DNA of 64,000 bases, taken from Paramecium tetraurelia (lineage: Eukaryota > Ciliophora > Oligohymenophorea > Peniculida > Parameciidae). The stretch lies in contig NW_001799013.1 of the NCBI RefSeq assembly GCF_000165425.1, forward strand, positions 126,028 to 190,027, written 5' to 3'. The translations under genes and the position numbers were made by a program. Shown here piece by piece: positions 34,246 to 45,959 of the stretch. The notes beneath the pieces are model-generated. The model was not told the origin of the DNA, made no database searches, and worked only from the letters and a program-made list of their open reading frames with translations. Within the stretch, counting starts at the first letter, position 1; every line of letters begins with the position of its first letter.

Positions 34246-36891
34246 ATGAAACAGACAAGAGTTCAATCTGCTGCAACAAATTCTCGTCTTCGAGATAATC
34301 ATTATGATCCTAAAGTACACGCAAAGGCTTGGATTGCTCCAGGTAGATGTTCAAATTAAATTAGGAATCTTCAATCAATTACCTAAATATGAACATCTAG
34401 ATTCTGGTCTAGTTGTTATCCATTAGAAGAATAACAAAATGAAATAGTTTAAGGAATTGTCGGAATTAAACGAGGAGATTCAGGAAATGCAAAAGAAAGA
34501 TGAATTCAGAAAATTTAAAGAGTTTGAGAATCTTTATAATGGAGATTTAGTAGTGACAATTGAATATTGGTATAATTTGAATTAAAGTATATAGTACAAA
34601 TTGTTCTCAGCATGCAGGATCAACTAGACATGACGAGGAGAAATATTATACATTCGCCACCAATTTAAAATAGGAGCTTATTTAGTAATATCCAACAGCA
34701 AAGGTTTACTTGAAGCCATTGATCTATGATCCCCATGATTACTCTATAGACACTCTCTACATTCAAAGGAGAATTGGCGCATTTGAAGTACAGGTCTGTT
34801 CAAAGAATAGAGATCAAGTCAAAAAAGGCTTAGTATTTTCAAAGTTGAATACTAAGATTTGGCCTAATTATACAGAAGTCATTGAAAGAGTTAGTGATTA
34901 TTTAAATACTGCTCCATTAGAAATTTACGTCAATTTTGGTGAGAATATTAAAGGCAATCTTAACAACATTGAAGTTACTCTGACTCCATATAGATAAGAC
35001 AGACCATAATCAAGTGTCTCTAGGATATCTTCACAAACTAAAAAAACAAATAGAACTGCCACAAAAGAAAGAAAAATAATTGCTAAAACTAATAATCAAG
35101 GATATATTAAACTAGAAGATGTTCCTGTGGATGTCTATGTTGTAGAAGTGCATGAATCTAATGATTATCTTAATGAACAATTATTATTGAATATGGTAGA
35201 AATGGCTGAATAAAGTAATGATACTATGCAAGTCGTTATTAAACTAAGGAAATAAACTCACTCTTATTTGGATATTAAGATATTTAGTTAGTAGGGTGCA
35301 ACCTTAACTGAAGCTAAAATAACTATAACAAATCTTTAAACTCAAGAAAGTATGTTATCAAGAGAAATTGAACCTGGTAGATATGAAGCAATTTTAGAGC
35401 CTAATTAATATACCTTTACTATCTAAAAGAGAGGATACAAAGAGCTGAGTTAGACTATTGATGCAGTTTAAGGAGTCAACGAATTCAAGTTGATTATGGA
35501 AGTAGACCCAAATGATCAATAACCAATTAAACCACCTTAATCAGCAAAATAACTATAACCAATATAAAAACCTAGTAGTGCTCGACCAACTAGTGCTTCT
35601 AGATCATAGTAAGGTAACAATACAGCTTAATCTCAATAATAAATGAGTAAATAATAATAATCGTAGTAGTAATAATAGCAATAACAATAATAGTTACCAC
35701 CAAAACCAAAATCTTAATAATAATCAATACAGTCCTATGAATAACCTGAATATATGGAACCAACTAAATAGGAAGCAATCTCAAATCCTAATAGACCTAT
35801 TTCAGGTTATAAATCTACACAAGTATTTATTTACGATCCTTACACTAATTTACCGATCGAAGGAGTTTAAGTAATTTTGAATGAAGAATCTACAAAACAA
35901 TCATAGACATATGTAACTGATCAGGAAGGAACTTGTAGGATTATTTTACAAGGAGTTTTGGAAGGGAAAATGGTGATTTAAACGTATTCTATTATTTTTA
36001 ATTGTTTATTAGGGAAGGGTATTTCCCAATAGTTGAAGAATATGGAACTACTTAATCAAAAATGAATTTATATCAATTGAGAGAATTGTCATTTCCTTTG
36101 ATTTAACATCTAGAGGACAAGAATTCAGTTATGATTTTAGTTCAAACCAATGTTGAAGTGATGCCAATTGACATCAAGATGATTCTACCTGATAATGTGT
36201 AGATTGATTAGAGTCATCAGAATGTACTCTACGATATGAATGATGAATCTGGATGTTAAAGGATTATTGTACATGATCTTAATACTAGAAGAGGAGTGTA
36301 TAGAATCATTGCAGACATAATTGAACCTGATTATGTACATCCTCAGCATTTAAAAGTTTATATTATAACCAATAAAGACTTAAAATTAGTAGATGTCCCA
36401 AAAACAATTAATTAAGAACAAATCTATTGGGACTTAGGTGTAATTTGTGGTAATTTATTCAATTCATTTAATTAATAGCACCCAATTCTGGATTTCTAGA
36501 GATCAATACTCCCACTGATGAAATTTTGAAGAGAGATAAATATCTTAAAGACTATCAGAGTTTGTTGCAGTTCTTAAAGAATTCTAAGAACATGGATTTG
36601 AAAACTATCTTGGGATTTAATGATAAGGAGAGACTAGAATTATAAGGTGATGTCTTTGTTTAGAAGGAGAAAATTAAAAACACTTTAGATAAGTATGGTT
36701 TTGAAGCAATCACTAATCTTGATTATTTAATCTATTCCGCCATGATGTCGAATGGATTGTACAGTTTTAAAAGACTGGAATAGAAATTTGGAAATCTGGA
36801 TTTTGAATTCATATTTGATGATGAGAATTCAACTAGTAAGTAAAAGGAAATGAGTGAAGATGAACCTTATGATGATGATTATGATATATGA
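34246..36891 (+). CDS. Large protein with carboxypeptidase-regulatory-like beta domains
   Basis: 846 residues; introns at 34343-34364, 34570-34594, 35984-36012 and 36450-36478, exon sum exactly in frame. An N-terminal helical segment is followed by beta-sandwich-like regions, two of which resemble carboxypeptidase-regulatory/Cna-B-type domains: ATLTEAKITITNLQTQESM...GRYEAILEPNQYTFTIQKRG (residues ~310-380) and NLPIEGVQVILNEEST...TYVTDQEG (~505-545). Between them is a Pro/Ser/Gln-rich linker with poly-Gln (TAA/TAG codons). The C-terminal ~130 residues are helical, then acidic (EDEPYDDDYDI). No signal peptide, so intracellular; an axonemal or cytoskeletal role is possible but unproven. Confidence 0.8.
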
Positions 36892-37013
36892 AATTATTAT
36901 TAAATTAAAATGACTCACATATCAATTTATATACTATATAGTATTACTGATAAAATACCAAAAATCCTATTACACATAATCATATACACCTAAGATGTAG
37001 TATAGTAAATTTA

Positions 37014-37265
37014 AATGAATCTGTAGATGAGGAATTAGCATTATTAACTAGAATTATTAAACACTGGTATATAGCAAGAGATGGTCCATTTTAATATAAT
37101 GCTACATAGATTAAGTTAGAAATTAGCCAGCAAAAATTTGAAAGGCGTTAAAGAAGAAGTAGTGATAGATCAATTTATCATTAGGGTATTCCAAGAATTA
37201 CGATTTATTATCTAATGTAGATGAAATTAAAATAACCGATAACTGAAGAAAATATTACTTATTGA
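37014..37265 (+). other. Protein-like frame without a start codon
   Basis: Eighty-three codons (NESVDEELALLTRIIKHWY, ERRQRRSSDRSIYHQ) ending in TGA at 37263-37265. No ATG in frame and no usable intron to an upstream ATG, so either a gene with a missed exon or a remnant. Confidence 0.3.
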
Positions 37266-37305
37266 TTGATATTATATTATTTAGTATTGCATTGAATAAA
37301 TCAGT

Positions 37306-38409
37306 TCAAATTCTTGATTATTACCTAATGATGACATTGAGTCGAGCATTTTCATCTATATAGTAATTTAATTAGTTCTTCAAATTCTCAATCAAATACA
37401 TGTTCTTTTATTCATAGATTAAACCCTACTAGACATGAGAAAACTCATCAGAAATCTATTTCAATTCATTCTTTAATTAAGCTATTTCTTATTCCTAACT
37501 GATTTATTATTATTCCATCTATTTCTTTTATTCATACTCCTTTTGTATTATACTATGTAATCGATCATTTTCCATACAAAGCATTAAAAATTTCTACTAT
37601 AATTATTGCAGAGGCATCAATTATTATTAAGATTGTAATTTAACTTTCAATGATTCGACCTCAAACTTCAATTAAGTCACTTATTATTATTATTAACTCA
37701 AACTCTGGCTAGTTGCGTGTATTTATTAAGTCTTATGTGTTACTTCATCCTATAATTCCTTATTAAACTTATCTATGATCTAATATTATTGATCTTTTTG
37801 CTATGTCATGAATTACACTTTTTAATTGATAGTATTCAAAGTATTTCTTATTTCTTGATTTTCCAAAGTCTTTTCCTCCAATATTGCCTTGAATTTAAAG
37901 ATTTCTTAGTCTTTTATTTATAACTACTATCTGAGCAATTAAGTTTCATCCTAATTTTTATTCTAAGAGTGACATTATGTTTCCAATTAATGCTACAAAT
38001 CTTTAATCACTTCTTGCTTTATTTTAATTTCTTTTAATTGTTATTCCGATAATTTTGATATCTATTCCAGCTCATTTATCAATCGTAATTGATCTTAATA
38101 CATCTTATCATAGCTGTGCTTGAGATTCTCATAATCGATTGATTATTAATTAATCTGATCCTTCATTTTTTAATTGTGCTAAATCAAAACTTTTATTTCT
38201 TTCTCCTTCTCTGGATCATTTGTATTCTATCTAATCTGCTAGTACTCATTTCCTTTTGAAAATTAATGTTATGCGGGACTAAAATGCTATTAAGTAGAAG
38301 GGCTTATCCTTAAAGGAGAAAATATGTTTTCTTTTCTATGCATTAATGGCATCATCTATTGAGATGACTAAAAGACTAGTCTTTTCTCAATTGGCGCTGT
38401 GTATTGCAT
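37306..38409 (-). CDS. Long coiled-coil protein
   Basis: 367 residues, intronless. Residues 1-75 are disordered and basic with possible phosphosites (ENIFSPLRISPSTQQ). Residues ~80-360 are a nearly continuous coiled coil rich in Gln, Glu, Lys and Leu (LINELEQISKLSEQQLKEIK; LKNELKQISDEFSHVQQGL). This fits a structural or cytoskeletal rod such as basal-body or ciliary components, but coiled coils are not diagnostic. Gln is overwhelmingly TAA/TAG. Confidence 0.8.
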
Positions 38410-39390
38410 TTTCAGTTAAATTTTTAATGTTAAAATATAAATATGTTAAATTACTTAATACATAGATAATAGCCATTTTGAAGGAAAAAAATGAAATGTA
38501 TAACCTCTTTTAGATTAATTAATAAAGATGGACTGTGAATCCATCATACATATCCAATGATAAAATGAAAAGAAATTAAAAGATAAGAATCTTGAAAAGA
38601 AAACTTCTTGATATCATAAGACATCTCACTAATATCAGATAAGTTCTATAGTCATATTTTGAATCAACCAAGTATTTTCAAATATATTATAATTAAACAC
38701 TTTTGATAATTATAATGAGAAAACAAAATTAGTAAAAATTAACTAACATTATATATTTTCTAACGCTAAGTTAGATGATTTAAATTTTTTATTATTTGCT
38801 TTATGTAATAAAAGAATTGTTAGCCTTTTTTAAGTATTTATTATAAATATGTTTATACCTAAATTCTTCAACTTTTCAACCTTCACAATACTATTTAGCT
38901 TTATAGATGCAAATAGTTTATAACCCCAAATATCCATTTCTCTGTTAAAATGAATTTACATAAACATTATTTATAATGAATTTTCTCTGAAAAATTACAA
39001 AAAATATGATAATTCAACATCCAATATATTAATAATTTATTTAATATTTGAATTCTATAAATATAGAGAATATATTTCCTTTTTGTCTATCAACCCTAAT
39101 TTCAATTTGTTTATCATATTTTTCTATTTTAGGAAAATAAAGAAATAATTCTCGTCGATATAATTATATTTCTTGATCTCCTTTTAGAATGAATAAATTC
39201 TTAAAATTATAAAATCACAACATTGAATGATTTAATTAACAACCAATAAAATAAATGAAACATTAATTAAGAAATATTTCATAATGTCCAAATAATTGAT
39301 ATCAGTCATACCCCCATTATAAAATATAAATAATTTAAGGAGGTTCAGTAATTAATTTCTTATAATTAATATCTTTAGAGACAATAAATA
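38410..39390. other. Intergenic
   Basis: 981 bp AT-rich with no gene or repeat recognised. Confidence 0.5.
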
Positions 39391-39828
39391 ATGGAATAAC
39401 TCTTAAATTCTTTGTTAACTCAATCATCTAAGAAGCAGAAGAAAGTTGTTTTTATCAATAAAAATCGCATGAATAGAGAGTATTCACTTTTCTAAATACA
39501 TTTAAATTAGTTACAAAAATGTCAAGTATTCAATATATAATATTGTAATTAGTAACCTGTAGAAAGGTTAGGAGAATAGTCGGCACTCAAATAATCTTGT
39601 ATTAAAAGATAAAATAAAAGTCCATTAATTAGAAAATAATATACTAATAAAGATCTTTAGAATAAGTAGATGCTTTCCATGCCTTAATAACTACATTAAA
39701 GATTTATCCAACAAAAAGAAAAAGAATTAGTCTAATTTCTTACGATATGTTTAACAATTCTGTCACTTATTGTGATGTTTGTTGAGTACCATTAACAAGA
39801 AAATTATAGAAGATTTTATGATAATTGA
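39391..39828 (+). CDS. Small C-terminally anchored membrane protein, unknown
   Basis: 145 residues, intronless. Basic, Gln-rich cytosolic part (SSKKQKKVVFINKNRMN) and one hydrophobic helix at residues ~110-130 (FLTICLTILSLIVMFVEYH), followed by a short polar tail. This is the arrangement of a tail-anchored protein. No domain recognised. Flanked by about 1 kb and 1.5 kb of apparently empty DNA. Confidence 0.6.
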
Positions 39829-41332
39829 ATTTTTATAATATCAATAACTCTATTAATATACTTTTTTTACGCTTTTTCATATTGTAAGACCTGACATGTT
39901 CTTTTTTCATTCTAAATTTGTTTTACCCCTTCTATATGAATAACACGATTATTATTTATGTTTAAATATTAATGGTTTTTGTAGAAACATAGGTATTTTC
40001 AATTTAAATTGAATTGTTAAGAGATTTTATGGAACAGCATTCCAATTAGTAAGACAACATCAACAATCAAAAGAGTCAAAATTTTTGAAAAATTCTTAAA
40101 ACATGAAATATTTTATATAAATTTAAGCACTCGTACTTTAAATAACTATTATTTTTTTTTTATATATATATATACTTATCATTATTTCAATATATTGTTA
40201 AGAAATATAACATTTTATAAATATTTATGAATATTCCATAATAATCAGAATGATAAATAATGAAACCATTAAAGATTTAGTGACTCGTATTTTGCTTCTC
40301 AATTTCTTAATAACTAAAATAACTGAAAAGTAGTCCAATTTTTTGAAAATTTAGACGCTTTTTCAAATTAAAATTAATGATATACTCTTAAACAAATCTA
40401 TCAAATATTTGTTCAAAAGATATCTTCAAAATGCCTCCACACCAATATATCAAATAAACAAATTTTAAATCTAGTACTATTTAAACTTTTCTCAAAATAT
40501 TGGATAACTAAAATTCTCTTTATAAAAATCAGTGATTTCGAATTTAATAAATTTAAGAATATTTAAATAATTGATATTTCAAATATTCTTTTTAAAAAAA
40601 GAAAAAAAATGTTTTCTAATTAATATTTACCTTCCTCCAGTTATAATTATTATAATTTTTTGTTAAAATTTCCTCTGTCATTTACATATATTAATCACCA
40701 TTTTGATGCATCATATCACTCTATTTTTATAGATGAGTCTAAAAAATTCCTTTTAAATAAGCATTATCTAAAATATTTATTTATATTATTGTTCTAACAT
40801 AATCTAAGATATTTTTAATGAATTTTATTATGAAAGAGTAACTTTTGGATTAATTTACAATTAAGCAATCTCTGTTAACAATCTTCTACTAATATTATTA
40901 GAACTTGAGTTTAGAGAGATTACTGAAGTAATGATTTTAAGAAAAAATTACTTTTGATTTTTATCAACTTCATAAATTAGAAACTCGAATAAAATTTTGT
41001 TATATAATTTCTGAATCCCATATTTGAAAACCTGGTCAAAAGAGTAAGAATTTTGAGATAAAATCATTTTTAATTTTTTATCTAATACTCGTCATTCAGC
41101 GAAAGATAAAAAAACATTAAATCTTAAACCTTAACCAATTAATATACACAAGTTAGATTTAATATTTTTATTGTTGTTATTGAAGATATCTTATTCTCTT
41201 ATTAACCAAAATCAATTATAAAAATTTAATTATATGAATTTTATTAATTTAATAAAATATTTTAATTCCTTGTAGGAAACAGCAGGATTTATTATATATA
41301 AAATTAAGTGTTACATAATTTTAATTAATTTA
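39829..41332. other. Long AT-rich intergenic region
   Basis: 1.5 kb; no coding frame, RNA or repeat structure that I can support. Confidence 0.5.
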
Positions 41333-41851
41333 ATGGGAAACCCTTTTTCAAAATTTTTCAGTCGACAAAAATCATAAATATTAATTAATGGATTGGATGC
41401 TGCAGGGAAGTCTACAATTTTAAACTAATTGAAATTAGGGACTGTAGAAACCTTATAAATAGGCATAGGATATCAGTAAAAAAAGCTAGAGACAAAATTC
41501 TTTAATATTTTCTCTTGGACTATTTAAGGACCCAATGGAATAAGATTGATTTGGAAACATCTTTATGAGACTAGCTAAGCTTTAATTTTAGTTGTAGATT
41601 TGACTGACAAAGAAAGAATGGAGGAAATTCAAAAATGGTTGGAATATTGCTTGATTGATAATAAAAGAAATAATTTGCCACTCTTAATATATGCAAATAA
41701 GATTGATCTTGCTTAATTTAACTATGATGATTTAGTCTCTGAACTTAAGTTTGAAAAATTTTCTAATAATTGGCATATATAACCATGTTGTGCAATTACA
41801 AGAGAAGGACTTGAGGACGGAATCACGTGGATTTTATAATAGATTAAATGA
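41333..41851 (+). CDS. Arf-family GTPase with altered switch regions
   Basis: 172 residues, intronless, with Arf architecture: Met-Gly N-myristoylation start (MGNPFSKFFS), P-loop GLDAAGKST, strand ALILVVDLTDKERM, ANKIDL (NKxD) and CCAITREGL in place of the SAT/CAT motif. But the WDVGGQ motif is replaced by WTIQGPNGI (Asp, one Gly and the catalytic Gln lost), and the switch I Thr that binds magnesium appears to be Gln (TLQIGIG). Nucleotide binding is plausible; GTP hydrolysis and normal switching are not. It may be a constitutively bound Arf-like protein or a pseudo-GTPase. Confidence 0.85.
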
Positions 41852-41972
41852 AATATTAATATTTATCTAATGAATAAATACTTAAATAAAATGTCTGAAA
41901 TTATTTTTAATACTTGGTATATTTAAAAATTTATTTTGCCATTTCCTTGTAAATGAGATTGTTTACAGAGCA

Positions 41973-42416
41973 ATGATGATAGTTAATATGTTCTAATTAT
42001 ATCCTATTTTTATCAAGAAAATATTTAATTTAATCTATCCTACTCCGGACAGATTAAGAAAGAAAATTAACAATAATAAAATTACTTTAGCTTTAATTGG
42101 TTTTTCTCTATTTCATCTTTTGTGTCATATTCAATTTAATAACTTATTTAGGATTAGATCTCACAGTTTATTGAGAAGTTTCTAAATAAATGAGTCTTTG
42201 TAATGTTTTATATAGAAGGAATAATCTATTGTTAGAAAATTTAATTAAGCAAATGTGGATGCTATTTATTTAGATTGTTCTATCCTTTGTTAAATTCATA
42301 TTTTAAAAAATCAATTTTAAATGGATCCTAAATTTCATTAATAACAGACTGTTTATGAGAGTTTACAATAATGCAAACTTGAATTATTTTAATTTAGATA
42401 CCTAATTTAAATCTGA
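41973..42416 (+). CDS. Hypothetical protein (147 aa)
   Basis: ATG at 41973 to TGA at 42414-42416. Begins MMIVNMFQLYPIFIKK, hydrophobic segment TLALIGFSLFHLLCHI near residue 45, then a Gln/Cys-containing helical region. No domain recognised. The same frame stays open for another 50 codons after the TGA, so the stop may be a mutation or read-through site. Confidence 0.45.
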
Positions 42417-42664
42417 AATCTTTTAGAAAATCATAAAATGGTTAAGTTTTATTTTTCTCCTGCAATCTTAAAAATCCCAAATGGGTAGAATATATTAGTT
42501 CCTATAAATGATAAATAACTTGTAATTTAAATAAGTTTGTTGATAATATTGGATAAGTTCCGTTAATGAATCACAAAGTAATCGATATTGATGAATTATT
42601 TCTTACGATACTTTTTGAGCTGATTCCTTATATGAATTTAGTTGAATTTGTTTTGAGATATCTT
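42417..42664 (+). pseudogene. Possible continuation past the TGA, truncated by the gap
   Basis: The frame continues protein-like (YFSPAILKIPNGQNILVPIND) to TGA at 42567. A second frame from about 42507 (NKFVDNIGQVPLMNHKVIDI) then runs into the gap. A frameshift or an unrecognised intron is needed to link them. Confidence 0.35.
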
Positions 42665-42814
42665 NNNNNNNNNNNNNNNNNNNNNNNNNNNNNNNNNNNN
42701 NNNNNNNNNNNNNNNNNNNNNNNNNNNNNNNNNNNNNNNNNNNNNNNNNNNNNNNNNNNNNNNNNNNNNNNNNNNNNNNNNNNNNNNNNNNNNNNNNNNN
42801 NNNNNNNNNNNNNN
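42665..42814. other. Assembly gap (150 N)
   Basis: Exactly 150 N, the same size as the other gap, so a placeholder of unknown true length. It removes the start of the J-protein gene. Confidence 0.95.
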
Positions 42815-43855
42815 TTAGATTGCAATTTTAATTTAGGACACTCTATTAAATACTTGTATGTACATGAAAATGCAAGTTAAGCACAAATAAAGTCAAACTA
42901 TCTCAAGATTGTGAAAATCTATCACCCTGATACAAATTCCTAATAGTCCAAAGATTAAGTTATTTTCACTACTAAATTAGGAATATTTCAAAGAAGTCAC
43001 AGCAGCATACACTATATTATCTAATGAATCTGATAGACGCATGTATGATTAAAAGTTAAAAAATTCAAATTAGAGAGAATAAAATAATTATCAAAAGGAT
43101 TAGGATAATAATAATTAGAAAGAACATCATCATTAGAATTAAGAGCATAATTACTCTCAATAAAATTATTAGAAAAATAATTCTTAAGAGTAAAATGAAT
43201 AAACACAGGCATACATTTCCCTTGTTGTTTTCTTTTTCTTTGCTTGGCTAAGTTAGTAAAATAAATAAAAATAAGAACAAAATTAAGCAATAAATTTAAT
43301 TCCCAATAAATACACCCCTGCTTAAACTATTAGTAATGAGAAAAAAGAATTATCTGAATAGGATTGCAAGTACTATCTAAATTTATTGTTAGGGATTTGC
43401 CTTTAGATATAATTAAATATAGGTCAAAAAAAGGTGACTATATCATGGGATAATTATGTTATGATAGATTAATATTTGATGAGCAGAAAGGATTAAAAAA
43501 GAAAAAGGAATTAGATTATCAATTCTAGTAAATTGGAGCAAGTGATATCAATTCATAAATATCATAATAGTCTGAAACAATAATAGTGGATTAAGTATAA
43601 CAACAATAATTATAGAGTAAGACAGAAAAGAAGGAAATATTTTAATAAAATTTAGAAAGTAAAGAATAGTTGGAAGAAATAGGAGAAATTGAAGAGAATA
43701 AATAAAATGAATAACAAAAAAATAAATAAATTTCTGATGATTAAACTGGTAACGTTGTAAATATAGATTAATTTTAAAATAATATTGAATAACCTGTTTT
43801 TGAACGAAGTCATTAAGAAGTATAATTTCAACAATAACCATAATAGGAGGGTTGA
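42815..43855 (+). CDS. Membrane-anchored DnaJ (Hsp40) protein, 5' partial
   Basis: 331 residues visible after the gap, with introns at 42959-42980 (22 nt, GTT donor) and 43370-43392. The J domain covers the first ~60 residues: YLYVHENASQAQIKSNYLKI, the HPD catalytic triad (IYHPDTNS), then EYFKEVTAAYTILSNESDRR. A Gln/Asn/His-rich linker leads to one membrane helix (AYISLVVFFFFAWLSQ), then an acidic Gln-rich tail. J domains stimulate Hsp70 ATPase; with this layout it probably recruits Hsp70 to a membrane such as the ER. The topology is not determined. Both introns are confirmed by natural frame switching. Confidence 0.85.
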
Positions 43856-44062
43856 TAAGAAAATTGACGTACTTATAGATTATATATTAAATTAAAGATT
43901 TATTCTTAGTGATATTTTTATTTAAGAATGTTATTATAAACTAAAAATAAGATAAATAATTTTCAAATAGAATGATGGTTGTTTTTTAAATTATTCTGTA
44001 TAAACTCGGAAGTTTAATATGATCAAATTATTATTGATATATTAATTGTAATAGAAAAATAA

Positions 44063-45538
44063 ATGAATATTAGATGTACTTAAGCTAATCATCAAAATTA
44101 ACAAATAATGGGATTTTGTATCAATAGAATATGTCCAGATTTAAGGCCTTATTGTAATTTTTGCTTACCTTGTCATAGTAAACATCTTAACATGTTAACA
44201 TCTTTGGAACTTTTATATGGATGGATATAACAGAGGATACTTATTATTCAAGATGTTGAAAAGAGCGTTTAAGAGTGTAAATTTAGCCTTGACAACCTTT
44301 TAAATTAGTTTCTTCCCTATTTACACTTAAATATTTAATAATTATAGGAATTAGGACTATCTGAACTTGATATATTAATAAAAAGTTTATGTTAAATGGA
44401 AGATTGCGAGGAATCATTATTTATTTAGCTTCAATAATAAATCGAATAAATTTAATCTATTATAAAAGAAACACTATAAATTATAAAATCTTTCTCTTAT
44501 TTGAAGTAAAATGAAATTTTATTAAGTCCTCTAGATATAACTATTTAGGAATAGCCAAAGCATGAATGCGTATTAAATCCTAATCAAAATCAATTCACAT
44601 TTGAACTCATGTAATAAAATTCAATTAAGTAGAAAGAATGGTGTCGTGTAATTGCTTTTAATAAAGATAATTTAATAGTGGCAGTTGGATGTCATAAGAA
44701 TATTAAAATTTTCTCTCATATTTAGGGGTAGCTGAAACCTATATAATCGTTAAGTGAGCATGCAAATTCTGTTTTGACATTAAGTTTTATGAAAAATTCA
44801 AATAATTTAGTTTCCGGAAGTCTGGATAATTTAATAATAATATGGTAGATTAATGAATATAATTAATGGGATTGTAAATAAAAATTGAATGGACAATCAG
44901 GTAGTGTTTTTTGTTTATTGTTGAGTAATGATGATGATCTAATTATATCAAGTGGTGATAATTCAATCAAATTTTGGACGAAATAGAAATAATGGTCTTG
45001 CTCATAAACAATAACTTAGCATACTAAAAGCGTTTATTCATTAAATTTAAATCAAACATAAAATAAATTGATTTCTTGTTCAGCTGATTCATTAATTTTG
45101 GTAATTGTATAGAGAACGTTGGATAAAAAATGGGATGTTTTATAAAAGATAAAGGCAGATTAATACGGATATAGATTATGTTTTATCAATGATAACATTT
45201 TTACATTCTAACCTTATTGTAAAGAGTTTATGCATGTGTATGAAATGGATTGTAATTCCCAATAGTATAGGAAGACAAAGGAAATTATTGTAAATTGTGG
45301 TTCAAAAGATGATTGTTAATTCCAATAATAATACATTGATTCAAAAGGTATATTGGTAAATAAGAATGGGAATAATATTATTTTATTGAGAAAGTTGGAA
45401 AATGATGGCTTTATTGTTGAGTAATCTATCGAATTTCAAAAATATAATATTTTTGGATAAGTAAGTAATGATGGAGAGTATTTGATTACTTGGGATGAGA
45501 TATCAAAGGAGATTCAGATAAGATAGTATAAGGAATGA
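44063..45538 (+). CDS. WD40 protein with N-terminal Cys/His module
   Basis: 491 residues, intronless. The N terminus (residues ~4-50) has C/H pairs (RCTQANH, CINRICPDLRPYCNFCLPCHSKH), like a degenerate B-box or zinc-binding module common in ciliate WD40 proteins. A helical segment follows, then WD40 blades from residue ~190 (VAVGCHKNIKIFSH, LVSGSLDNLIIIWQI, IISSGDNSIKFWTK, LISCSADSLIL). Similar in design to the protein at 50768. Probably a scaffold, function unknown. Confidence 0.8.
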
Positions 45539-45959
45539 ATAGTGAGATAAATAATTAATTTGAAAGATTTAAGAATTAATTCTTAATATTATTATTTTAA
45601 TATATTGATGTATCATACTATTTATCAATTGAACAGAATTATGGAATTATAAGATTTTGTTTGGTTTCTAGTGGATAACAAATTTCTTTAAAATGTTTGA
45701 TTTTGATATTAGCAGGATTACTATTTACTGAGATATATATTTGCAAAAATTATAATTTTAAACTATATTTGAAGATTTATTAGTGTAATCATATTATTAA
45801 TTGTGTACTCTGTTGTTTAATTTTTCCTAATAAATTACTAGAAGATTTGAAAATATCTTTAAAATACTCATCGCACTGCGATTATGCTAATTGATAACTC
45901 ATAAACTATTAGAATGACACAATAATCAATTCTACGTTAAAACATGTGTTATTCAAAGG

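Noticed and set aside
37014-37265. A complete gene
   Set aside because: No in-frame ATG and no workable intron to one; listed only as an unassigned frame.
43548-43841. Minus-strand hydrophobic ORFs
   Set aside because: Antisense of the acidic Gln-rich tail of the J protein; TAA/GAA runs read backward as Leu/Phe.
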